Assembly: GCA_019454045.1 (NCBI GenBank)
Contig: SKCR01007819.1
Span: forward strand, 62,001-126,000
Length of the DNA: 64,000 bases
Reading direction: 5' to 3'
Source: Zanthoxylum bungeanum
Lineage: Eukaryota > Streptophyta > Magnoliopsida > Sapindales > Rutaceae
A program made the position numbers and the translations under genes. Below are positions 33,849-44,621 of the stretch, one piece after another (within the stretch, counting starts at the first letter, position 1; each line of letters begins with the position of its first letter). A model generated the notes under the pieces. The model was not told where the DNA came from and did not search any database. It saw only the letters and a program-made list of their open reading frames with translations.

Positions 33849-34024
33849 GCTCACCATGGGCCCTACTCAGCCAGCCATGGGTGGGCCCCACACTAAACCC
33901 ACACAATCCACATTTAATTTTATAAATTAATATAATCGGCGTGACTTGAACCCTTGACCTCAAGACAGATATATATATATATATATATGGTAAAATAATA
34001 ATATTATTAGATTATATATATTTA
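33849..34024. other. Unassigned spacer with (TA)n microsatellite
   Basis: The stretch has no gene. A run of about nine TA units lies at 33969-33987. A GGTTCAAGTCA-like word on the minus strand near 33945 resembles a Pol III B box but has no accompanying A box that I can see. Confidence 0.4.
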
Positions 34025-34212
34025 TATATTCTTTATTTCTTTATTTTTTACCGACCTACTAAATATTCGATTGGTAATAATTCATTCGCTAATCGGTCAG
34101 AAATTATTTTTTATTTTTTCGGTCTAAATTCAGTCGGTAAATACCAAAATTTACCGACCGAAAATATTATGTCGGTAATTTCGATCGGTAATTTCATATT
34201 TTTCTTGTAGTG
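34025..34212 (-). mobile_element. CACTA (En/Spm) transposon terminus
   Basis: The minus strand from 34212 reads CACTACAAGAAAAATATGAA, the canonical plant CACTA terminus. Below it are repeated subterminal words around ACCGA/TCGGT (about 34047, 34090, 34135, 34158, 34188). Only this end is visible; the partner terminus and any transposase were not found, so it is a fragment or a partly deleted element. Confidence 0.8.
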
Positions 34213-34958
34213 TCAATCCTTTAACTCCTTCAACCCCTCCCTCTTCTCCCAAATAATCACTTAAACCCCTAAATCATTCCACAATACCATGCCCATACTC
34301 ATTCTTTTTCATCCTTATGCTCCCCTTGTGTTTATTTTTTTCTTTTTCCCTTCCTCCCTTCCCATTTACCTTTGTCCCACGTTTCTCTCTCTTCTGCTCC
34401 CCTCTATTTTTCTTCTTTCTTTGGATGCTGGTGGCTCACCGAATTTTTCCTTCGATGAAAAACTCATCAGCCCCATTTTCCCTTCATTTTTGTGATTTTA
34501 CTGGTATTTTAGGTGTGACTTTTTGATTTCCAGATCCATTGATCGGTGGATCCACTCTTCGTAGTGGTATATGTCCATTTATGCTGTTTTTTTTTCCTAT
34601 TTTTTGCAGGATTGATAATCTTTTCTTCAACATACAAAAGATTTGGTGCGGACTAACTGTGTAGATCATATTGTGAAGACTGGAGTTTTTCAGAGCTTCC
34701 TGGGACATGTACATTGTCTTATAGATCTATTAGTTGTTATGTATTAGATTGATTGTATGTTGTTGTAAAGTTTATGTATAAAGTATGTATTATGTTGTTT
34801 CACTTCTAATTAGGAATATGTAGTTACCGACTTTGCACTGAGGCTGAGGTGGGGAGACTAGGTCAGACCCGTAATTCCTCTTGTTCCTAAGTAGTTTTAG
34901 GTATGAATATATATTTCTATTAGTTACAGGAAATACATAATGCATCTTTTGCCTTGTG
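34213..34958. other. Unassigned sequence with pyrimidine-rich stretch
   Basis: Positions 34213-34480 are C+T rich, which produces chance overlapping ORFs on the plus strand. A TTTTTTGCAG-G acceptor-like site occurs near 34602-34611. This could be the intron or 5' UTR of a lost gene, but no coding exon is recognisable. Confidence 0.3.
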
Positions 34959-34959
34959 T

Positions 34960-35265
34960 TATTATGTTTTATCCAATCACATTGAATCTTAAGATATCTT
35001 AAATTATGAGATATCAAACAAGCACAAGAATACAATATTTACGTGATTCAACCAGGGTTGTCTACTTTCTCGAGAGAGAGAGAGGAGAATGTGGGAGCAC
35101 TTTATCACTTAAATGGAAATGAGGAATGATTACAGAACAAATCCTCACGAAAAGAACGCTCGTAAGAATTCATAAATTCTTTTAAGCTCACTCAAGTCGA
35201 GATTAAGATATCTTTTTTATGTGCCTATTGTGTTCCTTTTATAGCGGTCCATGGGATTTGAATCC
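34960..35265 (-). mobile_element. Probable Copia LTR fragment (R-U5 part)
   Basis: On the minus strand a CTATAAAAGG box (about 35240-35247) is followed by a leader with TTGTAATCATTCC-like, CTCTCGAGAAAGT and GAATCACGTAAATATTGTATTC words, as often seen in the R-U5 part of short plant Copia LTRs. A GA-rich repeat lies at 35072-35088. It abuts the post-integrase region of the Athila element. Neither LTR end is clear. Confidence 0.4.
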
Positions 35266-35364
35266 CTGGGGTTCCCTCCCTAGTAGCGCTAAGTTTAAAG
35301 TCGTCAGCTAGACATGACTGCCCGAATGTTAGGCTGGATTTGAAAATGTGACACTTTCTTTTTA

Positions 35365-36470
35365 TCACTCAATTGATTCTCCCCAGTAGTGCTTGACACG
35401 CTGGCTGTTAACTTTGAATGTTTCATTGGTGTTGGGATCAAGTAACTCAACATCTCCATATGGTAAAACCTGAGTAATCACAAATGGACCTGACCACGTT
35501 GATTTTAACTTTCCAGGGAAAAGTTTCAACCTTGAATTGTATAACAACACCTGCTGCATTGGTTCCAGTTTTCTGCGCACTATTTTTCGATCATGCCATT
35601 TCTTGGTCTTTTCTTTCTACAGTTTGGCATTCTCATAAGCCTGTAGGCCAAATTCCTCCAATTAGTTGAGTTGGTGTAGTCGTTTCTCTTCCTAGTGCTT
35701 GTGGATCAAAATTTAACTTCTTCAGTGCCCAGTACACCTTGTGTTCAAGCTCAACTGGCAGATGGCATGCTTTCCCAAGCACCATTCGATATGGAGATAT
35801 ACCAATGGGTGTCTAGTAAGCTGTCTGGTAGGCCCATAATGCGTCATCCAGTTTTGTAGACCAGTCTCTCCTTGTTGATTTAACGGTTCTCTCCAAGATT
35901 CTTTTGATCTCTTTGTTTGAAACTTCAACATGTCCATTTGACTGTGGATGGTAAGTTGTGGCAACTTTATGAGTAACTCCGTATTTGGAAAGGAGTGCAT
36001 CGAAGTATTTGTTGCAGAAATGTGTGCCACCATCACTGATAATCGCCCGAGGTGTTCCGAAGCGAGTGAAAATATTCTTTTTAAGGAATTTTATCACCAC
36101 TTTTAAATCATTCAATGGCAGTGCAATTGCTTCAACCCATTTGGAGACATAGTCTACTGCAACTAGTATGTACAGGTTTCCGAATGATGGAACAAAGGGT
36201 CCCATAAAATCAATACCCCATACATCAAATATCTCCACTTCCAGAATGTTTTGCAGAGGTCCTTCATTTCTTCTTGAAATATTTCCCGTTCTCTTGCACC
36301 TGTCACATTGAAGAGCAAATAAGTAAGCATCTTTACACAGAGTGGGCCAGAACAAACCTGACTGTAGGACTTTGGCTGCAGTTTTATTCCCGCTGAAGTG
36401 TCCACCGTATGGTGATGAATGACAATGCTGAAAGACACTGTTGACCTCCTCATGTGGAACACACCGCCTC
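35365..36470 (-). pseudogene. Athila integrase
   Basis: The HHCC zinc region reads from about 36440 (H-S-S-P-Y-G-G-H) to CDRCKRTG near 36300. The DDE core shows GIDFMGPF (about 36205), SDGGTHF (about 36035) and SNKEIKR (about 35915), so all three acidic residues are kept. The C-terminal GPF/Y module is SRLKLFPGKLKSTWSGPFVI at 35365-35580. A broken stretch at 35590-35810 joins core and C-terminus. The enzyme would catalyse strand transfer of element cDNA. This copy has stops and frameshifts. Confidence 0.92.
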
Positions 36471-36499
36471 AGTAATTGATCAGCACAACGTTTGAACAG

Positions 36500-37112
36500 G
36501 TACGACTCATCTCAGACATAGTGCTTGACTTCTTTGAAGAATTTATTCCGTTCCTGAGTTGTCCATTCCAACGGCCATTTTCCCGATACTATATAGTTGA
36601 CATAGTCAGCATACCAAGGGACATCATGCTGTTTCATGGAAAATAATGGTTTATCTGGAAAAGTTTCTTTGATTGTCAGTTCTTTGCCAGCTATTTCTCC
36701 ATTCTCGAGCCTCGATAAATGATCTGCCACTTGGTTTTCTGTCTCTTTCCTGTCTCGGATATCCACGTCAAATTCTTGCAGTAGAAGTATCCAATGGATC
36801 AATCTGGGTTTGGCATCTTTCTTCTCGATCAGTTATTTGATTGTTGAATGATCTGTGTAGACCACCACTTTGGGACCCAACAGATAAGAGCGGAATTTAT
36901 CAAAAATGAACACAACTGCGAGCAACTCCTTTTCAGTGGTTGTGTAGTTGAGTTGAGCTTCATTCAGAGTTATTCTTGAGTAATAAATGGTATGGAAAAA
37001 GTTTTATTTACGTTGTCCCAAAACTGCACCTGCAGCAAAATCACTGGCATCACACATCACTTCAAATGGAAGAGTCCAATCCGGTGCTATTATGATGGGG
37101 GCAGAGACCAGC
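36500..37112 (-). pseudogene. Athila RNase H
   Basis: Key acidic residues are visible: MCDASDFA (about 37040-37062), TEKELLAV (about 36915-36945) and VVYTDHS (about 36848-36866). The linker [14 protein letters not shown] and the connection domain towards integrase (36512-36802) follow. The domain would degrade the RNA strand of RNA-DNA hybrids during reverse transcription. Stops near 36990 and 36830 break it. Confidence 0.9.
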
Positions 37113-38170
37113 TTCTATTTTAAGATATCAAAAGCTTCGTGGCATTCTTTGGTGAAGTTGAAAGGCACATCTTTCTCCAGAAGATTGCACATAGGTTTAG
37201 CAATCTTTGAGAAGTCTTTGATAAATCTCCTATAAAAGCCAACATGTCCTAGAAAACTCCGAATCCCTTTGACAGTTGTTGGTGGAGGTAGTTTTTCAAT
37301 TGTCTCGATCTTTACTTTGTCTACCTCGATTCCCTTTTGTGAGATTCGATGTCCCAGAACAATGCCTTCATGCACCATGAAGTGGCATTTCTCCCAGTTG
37401 AGTACCAAGTTAATATCTTCACATCTTTGTAGCATCTGTTCCAAATTTTGCAAGCAGTGGTCGAATGAGTCTCCAAACACAGAAAAATCATCCATGAAAA
37501 CCTACATACTTTGTTCCATCATGTCTGAGAAGATGGCCATCATGCAACGTTGAAATGTGGCAGGAGCATTACACAATCCAAATGGCATCATGCGGAAAGC
37601 AAAAGTACCATATGGACATGTAAAAATGGTTTTCTCATGATCTTCTAGGGCGATGGCAATATGATTTTACCCCGGATATCCATCTAGAAATCAATAGATT
37701 CATGGCCCACCAGTCTATATAGTATCTGGCCAATGAATGGCAGTGGAAAATGATATTTCCTTGTTGCTTTGTTCAGCTTCCTGTAGTCCATGCATACTTT
37801 CCATCCAGTCACTGTTCTTGTTGGAATCAACTCGTTCTTCTCATTTGTGACTACAATAATTCCTCATTTCTTCGGTACACATTATATAGGACTCACCCAA
37901 GTGCTGTCAGAGATGGGGTAAATGATGCCAGCATCCAACTATTTGATAATTTCCTTCTTCACTACCTCCTTCATGATTGGATTTAGTCTCTGTTGATGTT
38001 CCACTATGGGTTTGTACTCGTCATTCATCATAATCTTATGCATGCAAAATGATGGACTAATGCCTCGAATGTCTATTATAGTCCAGCCAATGGTTTTCTT
38101 GTGTTCTCGTAACACTCTCAGTAACTTTTCTTCATGCTCCAATGTTAGCGAAGAAGAAATAATCACAAGT
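37113..38170 (-). pseudogene. Athila reverse transcriptase
   Basis: The N-terminal part (37939-38166) includes LREHKKTIGW and HQQRLNPIMKEVVKKEI. The middle has MDYRKLNKAT (about 37770-37800) and FAFRMMPFGLCNAPATFQR (about 37550-37610). The catalytic block is FMDDFSVFG near 37480-37500, the Gypsy form of Y-x-D-D. The thumb reads IRSFLGHVGFYRRFI. At least four in-frame stops separate these parts. It would polymerise cDNA inside the particle. Confidence 0.93.
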
Positions 38171-38700
38171 AATTCAGAAAAGTTTCCTAAAAAACATACC
38201 TGAGATGACTCGGAATGGCTGATTCACTCATTTTTCGATAATTCCAGACTTTCCACCTGTGGTGTCATTTTGAAGCGGAATGGCTTGTCAAGATAGTTGA
38301 TACATTCCAGAATTTCAGCATCTAGCTCGCTGTCAGTCATGTTGGCGATACAAGCTTCAAGTTTATCTGTGGGAAGTGGTATTGCATCAGTATCCTGGAT
38401 GATACTATCCACAACATCAATTCTGAAACATTTCTCCTCTTTTTCATCACTCGGGAATTTCATGGCTTTGAATACATTGAAGGTAACTTCTTAGTCATGT
38501 ACTTTCATGGTTAGTTCTCCTTTTTGTACATCAATGACAGTTCGACCTGTAGCCAAGAATGGTCTCCCAATGATGATATGTACATCTTTGTCTTCCTCCA
38601 TGTCAAGGATAATGAAATCTGCTCGGAGAATGAGTTTGTCGACTTTGACCAGCACATTATCAACTACACCTCTAAAAAATATGAGTGTTCTATCAGTAAG
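38171..38700 (-). pseudogene. Athila protease-RT linker
   Basis: Short open stretches read IIGRPFLATGRTVIDVQKG (about 38520-38580), the conserved segment after the retropepsin core in Athila, and then an acidic linker (38224-38463: CINYLDKPF..). A stop near 38490 and one at 38224 interrupt it. The linker joins the protease at 38700-38880 to the RT. Confidence 0.8.
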
Positions 38701-39180
38701 TTACAAAGAGACTGAGGTGGGCATTCCTTCACCAATTTGCAGTTTCCTGTAAATCGAAAAAGGCATCAAATTAACACTAGCACATAAATCACACAAGGCT
38801 TTACCGATGTAATGTTCTCTAATGGTGCACGGGACAGTGAAATTGCCAGGATCTTTCAACTTTGGGGGAAGTTTCCTCTGAATGATGGCGCTGTATTCTT
38901 CTGTCAATGCTACTCTCTCGTAATCTCTCAATCTCCGCTTTCGTGAAAGAATATATTTCATGAATTTGACATAGCTGGGCATTTCTTCCAACACTTCTGC
39001 AAATGGAATGTTGATATGCAGCTTTTTGAAGACCTCCAAGAATCGAGCAAACTGCTTATCCAGTTTGTTTTTCTGAAGACGCTGTGGAAAAGGTGAAGGT
39101 AAAATGATTCTTTCTTGATCTTTTTCCTTTGCTTCTTTTTCCTCCATCTGTGGAACTACGTCTTTTGAAACTTCTTAAAT
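38701..39180 (-). pseudogene. Athila aspartic protease and upstream pol
   Basis: The 148-codon frame begins with a charged region (EEKEAKEKDQERI) and contains LPPKLKDPGNFTVPCTI, then GKALCDLCASVNLMPFSI. Athila proteases usually have D-L-G-A-S at the active site; here the Gly is Cys (near 38777-38797), a change likely to abolish activity. The enzyme would process the gag-pol polyprotein. A stop at about 39177 separates it from the gag side. Confidence 0.88.
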
Positions 39181-39255
39181 GGATGCCTTGATTCCAACAT
39201 CTTTATTGATTTCAGTACCGCTTTTCAGGGTAATGGCTTGACATTGCTACTTCCC

Positions 39256-40556
39256 TCAGTTCCTTGGATTTGGTTCTGTGTTGCTGGGAAGGTTTCCTGG
39301 CAGTCTGTAACTCTGAGCATTGACTAGTTGTCCAATTTGATTTTCAAGTGCTTTCATAGAAGCTGATTGGCTCTGAAACATAGCATCATATTTATTTAAC
39401 TGAGCTAGCACTTCTACTATTCCTGGTTCTTTTTCATGCTTCTGGCCTTTGTTTTGTTGTTGGAATCCAGGTGGTGGATAGTTCTTTTGCTCCGAATTGT
39501 TGCTCCATGCGAAATTGGGATGATTCCTCCAACCTAGGTTGTAGGTGTTGGAATATGGATTGTTCCTCTGTCTGTTGAAATTGTTGACATAATTCACCGT
39601 CTCTTCATGTTGGTTTGTCTCTGGGCTCCTCCATATGGTGAACTCGTGGATCCAGCATTACCTTGCATGCTGAGAGTTTCCATGAATTTGAATATCTGAT
39701 CCAGCTTGGCATTCACTGCTGTGTTGGCTCCAACTTCATAAATTCCAGCAATTCTTTGGATCATGTTCCTTTCTGTTGGCCAAAATGAATTATTATTGGC
39801 CATTTCTTCAATTAAATCTCAGGCCTGATCTTCTCCTTTGCCATTAAAGCTCCTCCAGCAGCAGCATCAACTGTGGTTCTCATTATTCCAGAAAGTCCAT
39901 TATAGAAGGTTTGGACTTGTATCCACTTTGCAATCTCTTGGTGATGACATTTTCTGAGTAAATCTTTGTACCTTTCCCAAGCTTCACAGAGGGATTCTGA
40001 GTCATGTTGCACAAAGGATGTGATGTCATTCCTTAGCTTTGCAGTTCTGGCAAGTGGAAAGTACTTTGCAAGGAATTTGGTGGCTAGAGTGTTCCAAGTT
40101 GTGATGGAACCTGCTGGTAGTGAATGTAGCCAAGTTTTAGCTTTGTCTTTCAAGGAGTATGGAAAAACACGCAGTCTCATTGCTTCTTTAGTCGTTCGGT
40201 TGTAATTGAAAGTGCCGCAAACTTCCAGGAAGTTGCTGATGTGGGCATTAGGATCTTCAGTTACATTCCCCCCAAACTGAACTGACTGTTGTATCATCTG
40301 AATGCAAGTTTTGATGTCACACGCATTTGCTGCTAAGGGAGGAAGTACAATACAGGAAATGAAGCCATCTACCACCAGAATAGTTCTATCTCCAATGGGA
40401 ATTGGTGGTGCAACTTCCAAAGGTTCAGGTTCAATGTTGATTAGTGCTTCTTGGCCTTCTCGCCTTTCTCTTCTCTATTGTCTGATTGTTCTTTCAATTT
40501 CTGGGTCAAACGGTCGAATTTCAAAGCTTCTAGTTCGTCTAATGTAGCGTTTGAGA
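39256..40556 (-). pseudogene. Athila gag
   Basis: The central capsid part (39812-40420) reads QFGGNVTEDPNAHISNFLEV, RLRVFPYSLKDKAKTWLHSL, TTWNTLATKFLAKYFP and EAWERYKDLLRKCHH, a very clear Athila gag. Upstream, RRTRSFEIRPFDPEIERTIR is separated by a stop near 40481; the original ATG is not preserved. Downstream, after a frameshift and stop near 39808, come MANNNSFWPTERN and then NPYSNTYNLGWRNHPNFAWS (39256-39597). A TTTCAG acceptor-like site near 40558 would fit the spliced leader seen in some Athila elements. Confidence 0.93.
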
Positions 40557-40650
40557 ACCTGAAACACAACAAAACATAAATAATAAGTTAAAAGAAATTA
40601 GAAACAAGTAACATATCCAACTCCAAAATTAATAGTGAAAGATAAATAAG

Positions 40651-40668
40651 TCCCCGATAACGGCGCCA
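40651..40668 (-). other. Primer-binding site of Athila element D
   Basis: The minus strand reads TGGCGCCGTTATCGGGGA, one base from the common Athila/Tat site TGGCGCCGTTGCCGGGGA, six bases after the LTR end. Confidence 0.9.
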
Positions 40669-40674
40669 AAAACT

Positions 40675-42540
40675 TGACCGGCGCAATCACACACGTATAA
40701 TGCAAGCGCACTTATCGTTCAAGTAGTATAAAAAGTATCGATCCCATGAGGACTTAATACCTAAGCTATTAATTTATTAAGCCAAATTTTTACAAGTATC
40801 TAATGGATTGATTGTTTGATTGGATGGTGACTTTAAATTTAAAACTAGTAAATAAAATTGTGCGAAAGAAGATTGAGGAAAATTCAAGATTTAGAAACTA
40901 TCCAGGGTTGTGAATTATTCTAATATCTTTTTAAAGATGAAGTGGTTATTTTACGTTTGTGAAATATATTAGTTTACTAACCTAGAACACGAAATTCGAC
41001 AAAAGCTTATGTCGATGGTCGGATGCAAATACCAAGTGTAACCCAATTAATCATATGTCTATGTCAACCAAGTTACCTGAATTCAATGAGTTTAAGTTCC
41101 AATTATGGCTACCCCGACCCGATAGGTATCTGTCTATCCTGTAAGGAAATCTATTAAAGGGTTATCTATCCTCAAGGAAGATCGCGGGCTATTAAGTTTA
41201 AGGCTGAAACCTAAAATTCCTTTGTCAAGTTTATTTTAAGTTTACCAAATCAATCTTATTAGTGGCTAGTTAACAAGAAGCATTAAGCTTAAGACTTAAT
41301 AAGTATACCTTTATATTACCCAAACTATAAAATAACCCCTTATAATATTGGAATTCATCACAACCCCAGATACCAGGCTTAGTTACGACACATATCTAAG
41401 GCTAATAAAAGTTTAAATAAAATAAAAGACATAAAGTAAATGGTGGAAAGTAAATGCGGAAAAGTAAATACTGAAAAGTAAATGCTGGAAATTAAAAATG
41501 TAAAAGTACAATAAAAGAAAATGATGGGGGTTAAATGATTCACTTTTATCATTACTATTTTAGATATCTCAATTATTATAATATATAAACTTTGCGTGAT
41601 TTTACCAACTAGCCATATAGGCGGTAACCTGATTAAGTCAAATTAATATTTCATTACCAACCAACCAATCAGGCGGTATCCAAGCTTAGTAAGGTTAAAA
41701 TCAATTTATAAATTAAGTCCAACCGACCATAAGGCGGTATCCTCATTAAGTCAGGTTTTAAATAGTTTATATATTATAATTGAGAGAGATTAATCTAAAT
41801 AATAGTAATAAAAGCTTTACCTTTTACCCTAGCAGGGGGAAATTACCTCATCATTACTGAAAAGTAAAAACTGAAAAGTAAAGAAATGAAAGTACTATTG
41901 CGTAAAAGTAAATAAAATTAATTACTGAACTGAAAATAAACAAAGAAGATACAATCTTCTTAGTATTCTTAAGGAATTACATAGAAGAAGGTATGAATTC
42001 AATTCTGAAATTTCGGCCTCTATTTATAGAAAAAATTTGTTTCGCGCGTGGCGATGCGCCGTGAATTGCGGCGCAAAAACCGAATCTGGTGACACATGTC
42101 CTGGCGGCGCGGCAGCTGAATGATTGTGCTGACATGGCGATGACGTAGCGATATGGATTGTCGGCAGCATGTGATGGTGACAGGTGTCTGGCGTACATTA
42201 GCATGATTTGCTGTGATATTGACATGTTGCAGATGCATGTTAGTAGATTCGGCACACGTTTACAACCTGTGCATTTTAGCAAAACATCTCTGATTGGTCC
42301 ATGTGTCTCGGCACACATTAGCAGACTCCCGCGTACCTCCGCTTCGCGACATCCAAATGATAGTTTTATCCTTTTGTCCGTTTTTCACTATTTTGGCTAT
42401 GAATCATCACCAGAAAGTCCTGAAACCTTATTTATCTACAAAATAACACTAAACACATCAAAATATTCACAAAACGTGAGAAAATATACAAAATATTAGG
42501 TCAAATGAGTGGGAAATGGTGATACATTTACCACTCATCA
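40675..42540 (-). repeat. 5' LTR of Athila element D
   Basis: On the minus strand it starts TGATGAGTGGTAAATG at 42540 and ends GCCGGTCA at 40675, 1866 bp. The TATA box is CTATAAATAGA (42020-42030), with a GGCGCATCGCCACG motif just upstream of it. Three ~55-bp units, each with AGGCGGTA(A/T)CC, lie at 41619, 41671 and 41732. AAAGTAAA words repeat at 41440-41520 and 41860-41930. The part from 41251 to 42540 recurs three times in the array that follows. Confidence 0.9.
42020..42030 (-). promoter_or_regulatory. TATA box of Athila D LTR
   Basis: TCTATAAATAG on the minus strand, kept in all four LTR copies (45397-45407, about 47757-47767, and 50152-50160 as the variant TCTGTAAATAG). Confidence 0.65.
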
Positions 42541-43508
42541 GAGGACCTGGACTATAAAATGGTAGATTTAAGGATGGTAATATCTTAGTTTGGTGAGCTA
42601 CAGTTGATCATTCATGATATATTGGATGAGAGAATGAAATGTTTCGAGACGTTTCAAGTTGCCACAATTATTGAGAAGTTGCCTCCATCATGGAAGGACT
42701 TCAGGAGCTATCTGTAACAAAAAAGAAGCAGATGAGTCTTAAAGATCTTGGAGTTTGATTGAGGATCGAAGAGGACAACATAAAGTTCGAGAAGGCTATC
42801 TACAAGACTATAGAGTCGAAGGCTAACAACGTCAACGGTGGAAATAGTAGCAGAAAAAGAAAGAATAGTGGAGTTGATTCTTCCCAAGCAAACAAGTAGT
42901 TCAAGGAGAAGTGCTACGTCTGTGGGAAAAGCGGTCACATGAAAAAGGACTGTAGAAATAAGAAGTACATTTACAAGGGCAAGAAAAATAAAATAGAGGC
43001 CTATGTCACTGAGGATGGGCTGCTAACTGATGAGCTCTCAGAGTTAAACCTCTCAGTTGTTGTAACTATAGCCAACTTGGTTGGGAATTCGAGAGAATGG
43101 TGGGTAGACTTGGGGACTACTCATCATATTTGTGCTAACAGTCAAATATTTTCCTTCTATCAGAAGGTCGATGGTGGTGATCATTTAACAATGGAAAATT
43201 CGTCTACCTCTAGAATTGTTGGACAAGGCACAATGGTTCTGAAAATGACATCCGTGAAAAAGCTTACATTGAAGAATGTTTTGCATGTTCCTGATATTAA
43301 GAAGAACTTGGTTTCGGTTTCACACTTTAGCAAGAATAATTTTTTAAGCTTGTATTTTTTTTTGACAAGTTTGTGCTGATCAAAACTGATGTCTATGTAG
43401 AAAAAGTATACATCAATGATGGCATTTTCAAGTTCAATATAATGAATATCAATCGACACAGTATAAATAATAATAAAGGTACATCTTTTGGTTATATTAT
43501 TAAGTCAT
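42541..43508 (+). pseudogene. Copia X gag-protease fragment, copy 1
   Basis: Begins EDLDYKMVDL with IIEKLPPSWKDFRSYL in the UBN2-type gag, then the zinc knuckle CYVCGKSGHMKKDC (about 42910-42955) and the protease start WWVDLGTTHHIC (about 43100). The usual D-(S/T)-G active site is D-L-G. Frameshifts and stops occur before the knuckle. The copy ends at about 43508 and is followed by only 38 bp of D LTR, so the next copy starts directly. Confidence 0.88.
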
Positions 43509-43546
43509 AAATGAGTGGGAAATGGTGATACATTTACCACTCATCA

Positions 43547-44547
43547 GAGGACCTGGACTATAAAATGGTAGATTTAACGATGGTAATGTCTTAGTTTGGT
43601 GAGCTACAGTTGATCATTCCTGAAATATTGGATGAGAGAATGAAATTCTTCGAGACGTTTCAAGTTGCCACAATTATTGAGAAGTTGCCTCCATCATGGA
43701 AGGACTTCATGAGCTATCTCTAATAAAAAAGAAACAGATGAGTCTTAAAGATCTTGGAGTTTGATTGAGGATCGAAGAGGACAACATAAAGTCCGAGAAG
43801 GCTAGCTACAAGACTTTGGAGTCGAAGGCTAACAACGTCAACGGTGGAAATAGTAGCAGAAAGAGAAAGAACAGTGGAGCTGATTTTTCCCAAGCAAACA
43901 AGAAGTTCAAGGAGAAGTGCTACGTTTGTGGGAAAAGCGGTCACATGAAAAATGACTGTAGAAATAAGAAGTCCATTGACAAGGGCAAGAAAAATAAAAA
44001 TGAGGCCTATGTCACTGAGGATGGGCTGCTAACTGATGAGCTCTCAGAGTTAAACCTCTCAGTTGTTGTAACTATAGCCAACTTGGTTGGGAATCCGAGA
44101 GAATAGTGGGTAGACATGGGGACTACTCATCATATTTGTGCTAACATTAAAATATTTTCCTTCTATCAGAAGGTCGATGGTGGCGATCATTTAACAATGG
44201 AAAATTCGTCTACCTCTAGAATTGTTGGACAAGGCACAGTGGTTCTGAAGATGACATCCGTGAAAGAGCTTACAATGAAGAATGTTTTGCATGTTCCTGA
44301 TATTAAGAAGAACTTGGTTTCGGTTTCACTCTTTAGCAAGAATAGTTTTTTAAGCTTGTATTTTTTTTTTGACAAGTTTGTGCTGATCAAAACTGATTTC
44401 TATGTAGAAAAAGTATACATCAATGATGGCATTTTCAAGTTCAATATAATGACAATCAATCGACAAAGTATAAATAATAATAAAGGTACATCTTTTGGTT
44501 ATATTATTGAGTCATAAAATATATGGCATGTGAGGTAGGGGCATGTT
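43547..44547 (+). pseudogene. Copia X gag-protease fragment, copy 2
   Basis: Same content as copy 1. The frame 43765-44106 carries the knuckle CYVCGKSGHMKNDC. A stop replaces the first Trp of WWVD at about 44105, and the following frame 44116-44517 starts [11 protein letters not shown], so the protease Asp-Met-Gly site straddles the break. The end reads IWHVR.GHVC, the GAG-pre-integrase HHCC start, and then an E LTR stub. Confidence 0.88.
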
Positions 44548-44621
44548 TGTAACATCTTCCTCCTCGGAGATGCTACCGGCAGGGAATAGGCCACCATATC
44601 CCCAAACTATAAAATAACCCC
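44548..44621. repeat. Array junction 1: E LTR stub plus 18-bp filler
   Basis: 44548-44603 equals the first 56 bp of the E LTR on this strand (51663-51718). The next 18 bp, AAACTATAAAATAACCCC, equal part of the D LTR at 41322-41339, after which the D LTR starts again at a position corresponding to 41251. Confidence 0.88.

Larger units (their letters stand above)
35270..42540 (-). mobile_element. Athila-lineage Ty3/Gypsy element D, 3' truncated
   Basis: On the minus strand, the 5' LTR (42540-40675) is followed by a primer site (40668-40651), gag, protease, RT, RNase H and integrase, the order that defines Ty3/Gypsy. The gag and primer site are of the Athila/Tat type. After integrase comes a GCGCTACTAGGGAGG-like segment (about 35275-35300) usual in Athila. 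The env-like region and 3' LTR are missing. Stops and frameshifts in every domain show decay. The LTR's 5' end abuts a Copia gag fragment on the opposite strand. Confidence 0.92.

Noticed and set aside
33935..33965. Pol III B-box-like word (SINE or tRNA)
   Set aside because: Only GGTTCAAGTCA on the minus strand is seen. No A box, no tRNA fold and no A-tail was found.
34289..34526. Hydrophobic Phe/Leu/Pro-rich ORFs
   Set aside because: A C+T-rich stretch gives open frames by composition. Two overlapping frames are equally good.
35240..35265. GGATTCAAATCCC word near a TATA box, tRNA-like
   Set aside because: It lacks the rest of a tRNA and lies in a probable Copia LTR fragment.
35484..40547. 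Plus-strand ORFs across the Athila element (for example 37269-37553, 39966-40205, 38297-38752)
   Set aside because: They are shadows of the minus-strand gag-pol frames and show no domain signature.
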